IMG/VR virus record: IMGVR_UViG_3300032116_000628
Location: 1 to 36,898 of that record
Reading direction: 5' to 3' (one strand)
Length of the DNA stretch: 36,898 nucleotides
Source of the DNA: a virus
The position numbers and the translations under genes were made by a program. The notes below the pieces were generated by a model. It searched no databases, was not told the DNA's origin, and worked only from the letters and a program-made list of their open reading frames with translations. Position 1 is the first letter of the stretch; the number at the start of each line of letters is the position of its first letter. Shown piece after piece: positions 1 through 6,321 of the stretch.

Positions 1-251
1 TCAGTTTCTGTAGTGATTTCTCCCTTAACTACAAGAGTTCCTTCTTCAACAGTTACTTTAACATCATCTTTAGTGAAGCCAGCAACTGCTACAGACAACT
101 TATAGGTATCTTCATCTACCTTAATTAAATCATAAGGTGGATAAGATTGACGTGTTGCAGTATTGTGTACATGATTAAAGCGGTTCAATTCACGATTGAA
201 ACCAATAAAAAAAGGATCTTTGAAAAGATCCAGAGTATACGAACTTACCAT
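1..251 (-). CDS. Hsp20/IbpA-family small heat shock protein (partial, 3' end off window)
   Basis: A reading frame starts at the ATG at 251-249 and stays open to the left edge, so the C-terminus is missing. An AAGGAG ribosome binding site lies just upstream. The N-terminus has the Hsp20-class layout: a segment with DPFFIGFNREL, then YPPYDLIKVDEDTYKLSVAVAGF, i.e. the first strands of the alpha-crystallin domain, followed by DDVKVTVEEGTLVVKGE. Family role: ATP-independent holdase that keeps unfolding proteins soluble. Hsp20 genes are known in T4-like cyanophages, where a role in virion assembly or host stress is assumed. It closes a run of proteostasis-type genes (subtilase, HslV-like). It probably has its own promoter at 308-336. 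Confidence 0.88.
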   Translation of the reverse strand, partial: MVSSYTLDLFKDPFFIGFNRELNRFNHVHNTATRQSYPPYDLIKVDEDTYKLSVAVAGFTKDDVKVTVEEGTLVVKGEITTET

Positions 252-274
252 TTTTTCTCCTTTTCAGCGAGTAA

Positions 275-305
275 GTAGTGCACCCCCATTTGGCAGGTGC
301 ACTAC
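275..305 (-). repeat. Perfect 10-bp inverted repeat (RNA hairpin) in hsp20 leader
   Basis: Arms GTAGTGCACC (275-284) and GGTGCACTAC (296-305) are exact reverse complements around an 11-base loop. The outer arm lies at or just before the predicted transcription start of the promoter at 308-316, so the transcript would carry the hairpin at or near its 5' end, or start inside it. No T-run follows on the minus strand, so it does not look like an intrinsic terminator. Possible roles are a 5' mRNA-stabilising hairpin or an operator; this is inference. Confidence 0.7.
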
Positions 306-307
306 CT

Positions 308-336
308 ATTATATCACTACTTAACTGATACTACAA
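308..336 (-). promoter_or_regulatory. Promoter of hsp20, extended -10 TGATATAAT
   Basis: Minus-strand TGATATAAT at 316-308 is a perfect TGn extended -10. TTGTAG at 336-331 sits exactly 17 bases upstream and matches only the TTG of a -35. It follows directly after the TAG stop of the subtilase gene. Predicted start is near 301, giving a leader of about 50 nt that contains the hairpin. Confidence 0.65.
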
Positions 337-1144
337 GTTCTTTAGATAAAGACTTTATATAATCATAGGTTGCTTGATATGAACCCTGATAGTTCTTTGC
401 CCAAAAGGCTGCAAATGCAGCGGTAGCAGGAGATGTTCCCATAATCCTCTTACCATTTAATTCATATGTTCCAAGAGCATAAAAATCTAACTCTGAAGCG
501 CTATTACTATAGAGTTCAATGTTACCTCTTTCTCCAACTGCACCAACTGAGACTGCCTCAGAAATACAAGATGGGTAGTCAACACGAGTCTTGTCATATC
601 TATTGCCAGCAGCAAATGCTGTGGCTACCCCCATACCCTGCAAAGAAATAATTGTGTTACGAAGATTTTGATTTACTGGACAATAATGACCTTTTCTTGC
701 AAATCTATTTGATCCAAAAGAAACAGATGTTGCAACAATATTAAATTTAGTTTTATTTGAAACAACCCACTTTAATGCTTCATTAATAGTATTGTCAGTA
801 TAGATTCCAAGAGTTCCACTATTTGTCATTGGAACAATGCGAATAAATACAATGTTAACGTCAGGTCCAACAAACTTAGCCACAGATGACATTTGTGTAC
901 CGTGATCAAACATGTTCTTATATAGTTGGCTTGCTGGAAGCGTTGCTGCCCCAGGACCTTCCATGAATGCTTGTTTATTTGGACAACGTTTTTCTTCCAT
1001 TAAGCACACTTCATGAATTACATTGACAACAGAGGTGTCAATTGCTGTATCAATAATTGCTATTGATGGTTTTTGATTTGCTGATACCGCTGGCAAAAAT
1101 GCAGCAGTAAATAGAATTACTAGTAGCCCCACTACCTTTTTCAT
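317..1144 (-). CDS. Secreted subtilisin-like serine protease (S8 family)
   Basis: 275 residues, ATG start with AAGGAG ahead of it. Residues 1-22 form a signal peptide (MKK, hydrophobic core, VSA cleavage site), so the product should be exported by a Gram-positive-type host. The S8 catalytic residues are all present: Asp32 in IIDTAID, His81 in DHGTQM, oxyanion Asn181 in FAAGN and Ser238 in MGTSPATAAF. There is no room for the inhibitory prodomain usual in secreted subtilases, and only a few cysteines (47, 54, 155, 193) that could form disulfides. Substrate is unknown: candidate roles are processing host surface proteins, virion maturation or late lysis. It lies between a small unknown gene and hsp20. 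Confidence 0.88.
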   Translation of the reverse strand: MKKVVGLLVILFTAAFLPAVSANQKPSIAIIDTAIDTSVVNVIHEVCLMEEKRCPNKQAFMEGPGAATLPASQLYKNMFDHGTQMSSVAKFVGPDVNIVFIRIVPMTNSGTLGIYTDNTINEALKWVVSNKTKFNIVATSVSFGSNRFARKGHYCPVNQNLRNTIISLQGMGVATAFAAGNRYDKTRVDYPSCISEAVSVGAVGERGNIELYSNSASELDFYALGTYELNGKRIMGTSPATAAFAAFWAKNYQGSYQATYDYIKSLSKELVVSVK

Positions 1145-1159
1145 TTTTCTCCTTTTATA

Positions 1160-1363
1160 TTAGATAAATATTCTAATAACGTGTTCGCATGGGTCGCCTC
1201 CTGCTTCCCATTCTTCTAACTCTTCTTCACTCATATATTGCATACCACCATCATGTGTGTGGCAATATGGATCACTAACCCAACCTCTTTCAATACCGTT
1301 CTGTAACCAAATGCCAAACTCTTGCTCATCTGGAGACAAATCCTCTTCAGTCATATGATTCAT
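1160..1363 (-). CDS. Small conserved phage-type protein, possibly metal binding; leaderless start
   Basis: 67 residues, acidic N-terminus. The conserved-looking core contains DPYCHTHDGG and GDPCEH, giving two Cys and three His that could hold a metal ion. I recognise this as a small protein type seen in actinobacterial phages, but no function is known. The start at 1363 has no Shine-Dalgarno sequence; instead a near-consensus promoter (1370-1398) places the predicted +1 on the A of this ATG, so it is probably translated from a leaderless mRNA. An in-frame ATG three codons later is the alternative. Confidence 0.75.
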   Translation of the reverse strand: MNHMTEEDLSPDEQEFGIWLQNGIERGWVSDPYCHTHDGGMQYMSEEELEEWEAGGDPCEHVIRIFI

Positions 1364-1369
1364 ATATTT

Positions 1370-1398
1370 AGTATATACCTAAATGCTTAGAATGTCAA
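1370..1398 (-). promoter_or_regulatory. Strong sigma-70-type promoter, predicted leaderless transcript
   Basis: Minus strand TTGACA at 1398-1393, exactly 17 bases, then TATACT at 1375-1370. The -35 lies inside the last codons of the HslV-like gene. Seven bases after the -10 comes the A of the ATG at 1363. An inverted repeat, ATTTAG (1366-1371) and CTAAAT (1379-1384), straddles the -10 and could be an operator. Confidence 0.75.
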
Positions 1399-1912
1399 TA
1401 GGACCTTTACAAGTTGGAGAGTGATTAATAGCAGCCTGAACTGCTGATACTGCTCTTTTTCTTGTATCTTTTGTTTTTTGTGTAGCATAAAGCGATCCTA
1501 AAGCAATATCTCCACCAGACCCCATAGTTAAGTAATCTTGTTCGTATTGTGTTAATGACATATCACCAGCACTGTGTTCATATATTTTTCCACGAATACA
1601 AATTATCATACCAAAATCACCAGATGAAGATGTATCAACCCACCACTCTTCATAAAATTTTCTAAGAGATTTAAGAAATTTACTATACATAAATTTGTCA
1701 ACACTTCCACGACCCTCAAACTGTGGTGGTACAAATAAATGTCTTATTCTATCCCCATCCATAGATCCAGCATATCCAAATAGATATCCTTCTTTTTTCC
1801 AAATTTTTGGACTTGATCCAACACCAATAGAATTATCATCTGAAATACCACGATCTCCAGCCATCCAGATTTTATTGTCTATTGCATCTTTTACAGCGAC
1901 TATACAGGTCAT
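1379..1912 (-). CDS. HslV/proteasome-beta-like N-terminal threonine hydrolase
   Basis: Start chosen at the ATG 1912-1910, because GGGG stands about six bases upstream and because this start puts Thr directly after Met; Met removal then exposes the catalytic Thr1 (MTCIVAVKD). A GTG two codons earlier is possible but would bury the threonine and has poor spacing. HslV landmarks follow in order: AGD (Asp20), SPK (Lys36), GYAGS near 47-50 and GSGG near 131-134. Length 177 residues matches HslV (about 175). Family role: barrel-forming peptidase normally fed by the HslU or proteasomal ATPase. No unfoldase gene is in the window, so it may use a host ATPase, or act without one. It has its own near-consensus promoter. 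Confidence 0.82.
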   Translation of the reverse strand: MTCIVAVKDAIDNKIWMAGDRGISDDNSIGVGSSPKIWKKEGYLFGYAGSMDGDRIRHLFVPPQFEGRGSVDKFMYSKFLKSLRKFYEEWWVDTSSSGDFGMIICIRGKIYEHSAGDMSLTQYEQDYLTMGSGGDIALGSLYATQKTKDTRKRAVSAVQAAINHSPTCKGPIDILSI

Positions 1913-1940
1913 TTTCACCCCAGACTATTGTTGTTCCTTT

Positions 1941-1969
1941 AGTATACCAGGAAGATTTTAATACGTCAA
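1941..1969 (-). promoter_or_regulatory. Promoter of the HslV-like gene
   Basis: Minus strand TTGACG at 1969-1964, 17-base spacer, TATACT at 1946-1941 preceded by TGG, i.e. both a near-consensus -35 and an extended -10. Predicted start is near 1934, giving a leader of about 20 nt. The TGGTATACT element is identical to that of the replication promoter at 19643-19651. Confidence 0.8.
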
Positions 1970-1976
1970 ATAGGCT

Positions 1977-2558
1977 TTATTTAATGTTTTGACCACAAGT
2001 TGGGCAGGTCTTGGGCGCAGAAACAGCCTCAGAAGGCTTAGATTCAGCCTGTGAAGCCCCTTTAAACTTGGGGCGACCAAATCCTACAATAGATACCTGA
2101 ACAGCCTTTTTATTCTTCTTATATGCACGAAGTTTCTTTACAACTTCTCCGCCATTTCGCTGTGATTTCTTTGGGTCCCCTGAAGTGTTGCCTTCAATGC
2201 ACCATACAGTTCCATCTTCATTGTCTTTAATAACAATGCCAACATGAGAAATACGATCTACGCCATCTCCTGGAAAATCAAAATAGGCAATATCTCCTGG
2301 CTCTGGATCACAAATTTGTGCATCATACCAACGACCAGACTTCTTAAATGCTGCTGCTCCACCTGGAGTATAGACAGTGTTTGGAACTTTTACTCCTGCT
2401 TTATCAGCACACCACATAACAAATGATCCACACCATGGCTGAAAATTAGCCTTAGTGAAAGCACCATACTTTGTTTCGTTGTCTTTAGGACCTTCTATAT
2501 AACCAATTTCTTCTTTGGCTATTTCAATTAATTTTGCTGCTGTTCCCATTTCTGACAT
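1977..2558 (-). CDS. Endolysin, CHAP-domain amidase/endopeptidase
   Basis: 193 residues. Residues about 8-155 match a CHAP (NlpC/P60-like) peptidase: catalytic Cys43 in PWCGSF, His105 in ISHVGIV and the polar residue region Glu122/Asn124 in IEGNTS, with the typical PGDIAYFDF strand between. The fold cuts peptidoglycan stem peptides or the amide bond. No signal peptide, so it needs a holin. After a basic linker and a Ser/Ala/Pro-rich stretch, the C-terminus ends in CPTCGQNIK, half of a zinc ribbon, which could dimerise around zinc or act as a small wall-binding tail. It sits last in the lysis cassette, three bases after the two-helix membrane protein gene. Confidence 0.88.
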   Translation of the reverse strand: MSEMGTAAKLIEIAKEEIGYIEGPKDNETKYGAFTKANFQPWCGSFVMWCADKAGVKVPNTVYTPGGAAAFKKSGRWYDAQICDPEPGDIAYFDFPGDGVDRISHVGIVIKDNEDGTVWCIEGNTSGDPKKSQRNGGEVVKKLRAYKKNKKAVQVSIVGFGRPKFKGASQAESKPSEAVSAPKTCPTCGQNIK

Positions 2559-2560
2559 AA

Positions 2561-2971
2561 TTAATCCTTATCCCAATCCTCATCTACTGGTTGCTGTTCT
2601 GGCATTTGACCATCTGGCTTTGCTGCAAGTCTTGCCATAGTTGCATCAATTTCTGCTTCAAGTTTTTTATCTGCTTGAGTATTCTTAGCATCCATTTCTT
2701 TATTGTCAAGTTGTGCTTTCATAATATCTTTAGCACCAGACTGACCAATTAATAATCCTGCCAATGTTCCTGTAATAAATGTTGCAACAGATCCAAGCAC
2801 ATTGAAGAACATCTTATCATTTTCTGATTGTGATCCTACTGGCTGTGTTACAAACAATAGTCCATATAGAATTCCAACCGAAGTTAAAAATAAAATTGAA
2901 CCAAGAGTAATTCCTAGAATAAATTTTAATCTTGCATCTAATTCTTGTGGACTTAATCTTTCTTTACTCAT
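2561..2971 (-). CDS. Two-helix membrane protein, candidate holin
   Basis: 136 residues. Two hydrophobic segments at about 17-42 and 57-77 are separated by a short polar loop; after them comes a charged, coiled-coil-like tail (about 80-120) ending in an acidic tip. Position directly upstream of the endolysin and overlapping the lipoprotein gene supports a lysis role. The long cytoplasmic helix is bigger than in the simplest holins, so a spanin-like or holin-regulator role is also possible. SD-like GGGGTAGG precedes the ATG. Confidence 0.65.
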   Translation of the reverse strand: MSKERLSPQELDARLKFILGITLGSILFLTSVGILYGLLFVTQPVGSQSENDKMFFNVLGSVATFITGTLAGLLIGQSGAKDIMKAQLDNKEMDAKNTQADKKLEAEIDATMARLAAKPDGQMPEQQPVDEDWDKD

Positions 2972-3179
2972 TACCTACCCCTTTTGTTTTTTGATATTTA
3001 TCCCATGTTGTTTTTCCAACTAAATCTTTTGAGCATAGTCCAACAGGTTCACAAATTGGTGGATTACATTCTGCCTTTTCCCAATTTGTTGGATCTTGGC
3101 AAGGATAACGATAATGACCGTCATAGCCACATCCCGTTAATAGTAGTCCTAAAAGGGCTACTCCAATTATCCTGATCAT
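2964..3179 (-). CDS. Cysteine-rich phage lipoprotein
   Basis: Signal peptide II pattern: MIRIIGVALLGLLLTGC, with lipobox LTGC and lipidation at Cys17. The mature part, about 54 residues, carries four more cysteines (YPCQ, AECN, ICEP, LCSK), which probably form disulfides outside the membrane. Similar Cys-rich lipoproteins occur in other aquatic phages with unknown function. Neighbours are lysis genes, so a lysis accessory or superinfection-exclusion role is possible. Start chosen at the ATG 3179-3177, because the -10 at 3187-3195 predicts +1 at 3180/3179, i.e. a leaderless message; the ATG at 3188, three codons earlier, lies within the -10 and would need read-through from AAGGAA. Confidence 0.72.
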   Translation of the reverse strand: MIRIIGVALLGLLLTGCGYDGHYRYPCQDPTNWEKAECNPPICEPVGLCSKDLVGKTTWDKYQKTKGVGNE

Positions 3180-3186
3180 ACCCACC

Positions 3187-3195
3187 ATTATATCA
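3187..3195 (-). promoter_or_regulatory. Extended -10 TGATATAAT before the lipoprotein gene
   Basis: Exact TGATATAAT at 3195-3187, in the gap after the stop codon of the 69-residue membrane protein. No good -35 seen. Predicted +1 falls on or one base before the ATG at 3179. Confidence 0.55.
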
Positions 3196-3196
3196 G

Positions 3197-3406
3197 TTAT
3201 TCCTTTTCTTCACGAAGAGGGATAGTGATTAGCCATAGCACTATTGATACTAGGGTTGCTATACCTACAATTTGCTGTGCGGTACCTGTGAGGGTAAGCC
3301 AAGCAATAAAAAAGCCCAAAATGGTAAATACCTGAGCAATACTTTCAATAATTGCAGCCTTAAACCACTTAAGTAGACTTTTAACTATCTTCTTAATCAT
3401 GTTCAT
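3197..3406 (-). CDS. Small two-helix membrane protein, candidate holin
   Basis: 69 residues: a basic amphipathic N-terminus (MNMIKKIVKSLLKWFK), then two hydrophobic helices at about 20-40 and 44-62, and a short charged tail (REEKE). Size and layout are holin-like (class II). AAGGAGG stands seven bases ahead of the ATG. It lies at the head of the lysis genes, directly after the large surface protein. With a second candidate holin downstream, the pair could be holin and antiholin. No family recognised. Confidence 0.65.
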   Translation of the reverse strand: MNMIKKIVKSLLKWFKAAIIESIAQVFTILGFFIAWLTLTGTAQQIVGIATLVSIVLWLITIPLREEKE

Positions 3407-3407
3407 A

Positions 3408-5084
3408 TTATAACCTCCTTATTGACATAACAGAACTAACTATATTTCCTACTAAAATAACAGGGACCACTACCTCTTGAACTTTTTCTCTTTGGTCATC
3501 TGTCATATCTTTGCCCCATTCAGATGGGCTAAAAACCTTATCAAAATCTATGTTTGTCAATGCTCCTAACGGATCAGATAGAAACTGGTCTGCTTGAGCC
3601 TCAGTAATAGCATCTGCTACCGTATATGGCATTGGGGCATCTGCATTTTGTTCTGCCTTGTCAGCAAATGTTGCAATAGCAATAGCAACTGCTGGGTTAT
3701 CTTTTGCTGATTTTGCAAGAATATCTACTTCATTAGTTTTTACGCCAAGATTTTCTGCTACATCTACTTTTGCTTCTTCTGTCAATGCTAACAATGTATT
3801 TCCAATTGCAGCCATTTGATCTGCTGTAAGTTTAATTATTTTATTATCTTTACTTGTAAGGTTAGCAATAACTCTGCTTAAATCTTCTGTAGTACCTTCA
3901 CCTTGTTGTGGAACAAGATTTATGATAGTATCTTCTTGTGATGGTTCTTCAGAAGGTTCGTCAGGAGTTGGCTCTGGTTCAGGAGTTACATCTAAATCTA
4001 TATCCGTTGGCTGAGGTGAAGGCTCTTGTGAAGGCTCTGGAGTTGGATCAATCTCTTCGTTCTCCACATCTGTGGTATCAGGGCTTGGAGAAGGATTGGA
4101 ATCTTCTGGTTCAGTTTGCTCTGCATTATCAGGGAATCTTGGATCCTCTGGAGTAATAATTTCTGGCTCTATTTCAACATCAGGTTCTGGGGTAGGATCT
4201 GAGTCTGTTGTTGTCTCTGGCTCTGGTGTTGGCTCTACAATAATTTCAGGAGTTGGATCTGGTTCAGCAATTACAGTTGATTGAGCAGCGGCAATAGCAT
4301 TTGCAATTAATGATGCAGTTACTCTAGCCTCTTCTTGAAATGTTATTTCTTCTTGTGTTGGACCAGCAGGTTCTTGTGGTTGTCCTGGAACATATGTTTC
4401 TTCATCTACTGGTGCTGCTGTTAACTCTAAACTTTCTGGATCTTGTACTTCATAAAATCCAGCAGATTCTAATGAAACAACCTGTCCATTATGTAGCCTT
4501 ACGCCTGTTCTTAAACCAGCATAGTTCTCAGCAACACCTGTGGCTGGAAAAGCAGTACTATAAGAAATTGCTAAACCACCAGTATTAGTAATAGCAGCAT
4601 TAATAACAATATTAACTGGTTCTGGCTGACTTTGTAACCATATTGGTCTAAGGTTCATATCTATTTGAAATCCACCCTCACTATAACTAATGATCATGGA
4701 TTCATCAGGTCTACCCCATCCAGCAGTAGATGGATATATAACCCAGTCCATTGAGTATAAAGATATAGAGGGTGTTTGTGGATAATCCCAGTAAGTGTTG
4801 TCTGGGTTTCCAAATGTAATTACTGAGTTCGTTGTTGCATATACAGCACTATACTGTACACCGTCAAAATTAATTGTAGTAGCAATTGGGATCTGATAAG
4901 AAACATCATCTCCTCCACAAGCCTCTATGGTATGAACCGTAGGAACATCATCACCTTCATATGCTGCTGCAAGAGTCTGAGTCTGATATGAGTTTAGGCA
5001 GGCTGCCCATGAACTTTGAGGGAAAGCAAATAAACTTCCAAAAATTATTCCCACCGCTGCAATTATGCGTAGCGATTTGTTTAT
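3408..5084 (-). CDS. Secreted, tail-anchored surface protein with Pro/Glu/Thr-rich linker; probable AUA start
   Basis: The only standard start, GTG 5054, has no ribosome site and cuts the signal peptide in half. Ten codons upstream an ATA codon (5084-5082) stands six bases after AGGAG and yields MNKSLRII, hydrophobic core, SSWA cleavage: a complete signal peptide. From it the protein has about 558 residues: a beta-rich ectodomain (about 30-215, with DGVQYSAVYATTNSVITFG, resembling nidogen-like modules); a long Pro/Glu/Thr/Asp linker (about 230-400) of PTPEPE-type units; a helical domain; and a final hydrophobic helix near 540-555 followed by RRL. It should sit on the host cell surface. Function unknown; receptor masking or adhesion are guesses. 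It has its own promoter. Confidence 0.75.
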   Translation of the reverse strand: MNKSLRIIAAVGIIFGSLFAFPQSSWAACLNSYQTQTLAAAYEGDDVPTVHTIEACGGDDVSYQIPIATTINFDGVQYSAVYATTNSVITFGNPDNTYWDYPQTPSISLYSMDWVIYPSTAGWGRPDESMIISYSEGGFQIDMNLRPIWLQSQPEPVNIVINAAITNTGGLAISYSTAFPATGVAENYAGLRTGVRLHNGQVVSLESAGFYEVQDPESLELTAAPVDEETYVPGQPQEPAGPTQEEITFQEEARVTASLIANAIAAAQSTVIAEPDPTPEIIVEPTPEPETTTDSDPTPEPDVEIEPEIITPEDPRFPDNAEQTEPEDSNPSPSPDTTDVENEEIDPTPEPSQEPSPQPTDIDLDVTPEPEPTPDEPSEEPSQEDTIINLVPQQGEGTTEDLSRVIANLTSKDNKIIKLTADQMAAIGNTLLALTEEAKVDVAENLGVKTNEVDILAKSAKDNPAVAIAIATFADKAEQNADAPMPYTVADAITEAQADQFLSDPLGALTNIDFDKVFSPSEWGKDMTDDQREKVQEVVVPVILVGNIVSSVMSIRRL

Positions 5085-5117
5085 TTTATGCTCCTATTTA
5101 ACTATATAGATAAGCAT

Positions 5118-5126
5118 ATTATATCA
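5118..5126 (-). promoter_or_regulatory. Extended -10 TGATATAAT of the surface-protein/lysis unit
   Basis: Exact TGATATAAT at 5126-5118, directly after the terminator T-run. The -35 position lies in the terminator stem and has no match, so it relies on the extended -10 or an activator. Predicted start near 5111, about 27 nt before the inferred AUA start. Confidence 0.65.
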
Positions 5127-5130
5127 CGAC

Positions 5131-5160
5131 AAAAGAAAAAGGCGCAGATTGCTCTGCGCC
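5131..5160 (-). terminator. Intrinsic terminator after the Ig-like surface protein gene
   Basis: Read on the minus strand: GGCGCAGA, loop GCAA, TCTGCGCC (5160-5141), an 8-bp GC-rich stem with a GNRA tetraloop, followed by TTTTTCTTTT (5140-5131). Classic Rho-independent terminator, 18 bases after the stop codon of the 372-residue gene. It is the only convincing one in the window. Confidence 0.92.
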
Positions 5161-5178
5161 CTAATCTTTAATAGTTAA

Positions 5179-6297
5179 TTACTTAACTAGTTTGACCTTT
5201 GCCTTTGGATTTTTTGCATTCCACTTTTTAGCAAGATCATTGAATGACTTCTTCATTGCAACAAGTGCTGCAGCGTTGTCAGCCTTTACCTTAGCAAGTT
5301 CTGCAGTTGCATCAGCAATAGCCTTATCAGCAGCAACCTTAGCGGTTACAGAGTCAGCATTTGCTTTAGCAAGTTCAGCCTTTACCTTGATTAGTTCTGC
5401 ATCAGCAAGCAACTTTGCATCAGCGAGAGCCTTTGCAGAAGCAGCCTTTTCTGCAGCAAGTGCAGCATTAGCAGCATCACGAGCAGCAGTCATTGATGCA
5501 AGTTCAGTTGCAAGATCACGATTTGCAACTACCTTTGATGCTGTTAGAACTGGAGTAGCAAAACCTGCAATTGCAGACTGTGCTGTAACAGAGGCACCAA
5601 GACCAAAAATAGCAACAGCATTGCCAGAAGCAGCCATTGTTACCTTAAAGTCAGCGGTTCCAAAGTTTGTTAGTCCAGATCCAGTTGTTGCAGTTACTGT
5701 GTCAAGTGTTCCGTTAGAAACAGTTGCATTAAGAGCAACGCCAGTTACCTTGTTACCAAATACGTCAGTAGTTGTAACTGTATAAGTCTTTTGTGTTCCT
5801 GATGCAGCAGTGTCATCTCCAGCAACAGAAACTGTATTTACGTTACCTGCAGTACCCTGAACATAATATGTTGTGGTTGTACCCTGGTTTGTAATTACAA
5901 CAGTACCAACAGCAATAGTCTTTGTAAAGACAAAGAATGTTGCAGTTGTGCCTGTACCAGTTGCAATGGTTGCAGAAGCAGATCCAGCAGATGCTGTTAC
6001 TGGTGCAGCAGATGTAGCAGTTGCAAGAATGATTGAAGCATTTGTTGCTGAAACTGTAACTGCTGTTCCAGTATCTACTGTGGCAACAAACTTAAGAGCG
6101 TCTGTTGCATCTACAGAGTTATCTGAAGGAACTGGAAGTGCTACGGCTGCTGTTGTTGACAAACCATTGTTTGTCGGAGCAGAACCATTAACCGTGATTG
6201 CCACTGTCATTGGGGCAGCACTTGCAGGTGTTGCGACAATTGTGCTCAATGACAGGGCTGCAACCACGCCAAGAGCGATCTTCTTAAATGAATTCAT
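5179..6297 (-). CDS. Secreted host-like surface protein: Ig-like domains plus Ala-rich coiled coil
   Basis: 372 residues. Signal peptide MNSFKKIALGVVAALSLS...ASA (1-27) with AGGAG ahead of the ATG. Thr/Ala/Val-rich beta region (about 28-250) contains a Big_1/invasin-like stretch, DVFGNKVTGVALNATVSNG (about 175-195). Then an Ala/Lys heptad-rich coiled coil (about 265-345) and a basic tail with KKWNAKNPKAKVKLVK. No LPXTG or C-terminal membrane helix. The gene is visibly richer in G+C than its neighbours and its product resembles secreted proteins of small freshwater actinobacteria, which suggests acquisition from a host. It ends in a strong terminator, so it forms a separately tuned transcript end. 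Role unknown: surface mimicry, receptor replacement or virion decoration are all possible. Confidence 0.75.
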   Translation of the reverse strand: MNSFKKIALGVVAALSLSTIVATPASAAPMTVAITVNGSAPTNNGLSTTAAVALPVPSDNSVDATDALKFVATVDTGTAVTVSATNASIILATATSAAPVTASAGSASATIATGTGTTATFFVFTKTIAVGTVVITNQGTTTTYYVQGTAGNVNTVSVAGDDTAASGTQKTYTVTTTDVFGNKVTGVALNATVSNGTLDTVTATTGSGLTNFGTADFKVTMAASGNAVAIFGLGASVTAQSAIAGFATPVLTASKVVANRDLATELASMTAARDAANAALAAEKAASAKALADAKLLADAELIKVKAELAKANADSVTAKVAADKAIADATAELAKVKADNAAALVAMKKSFNDLAKKWNAKNPKAKVKLVK

Positions 6298-6321
6298 TTT
6301 TCTCCTCTATAATTCATCGTT

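Noticed and set aside
275-305. Hairpin as a terminator of the subtilase gene
   Set aside because: No T-run follows on the minus strand and a promoter -10 lies before it, leading into hsp20.
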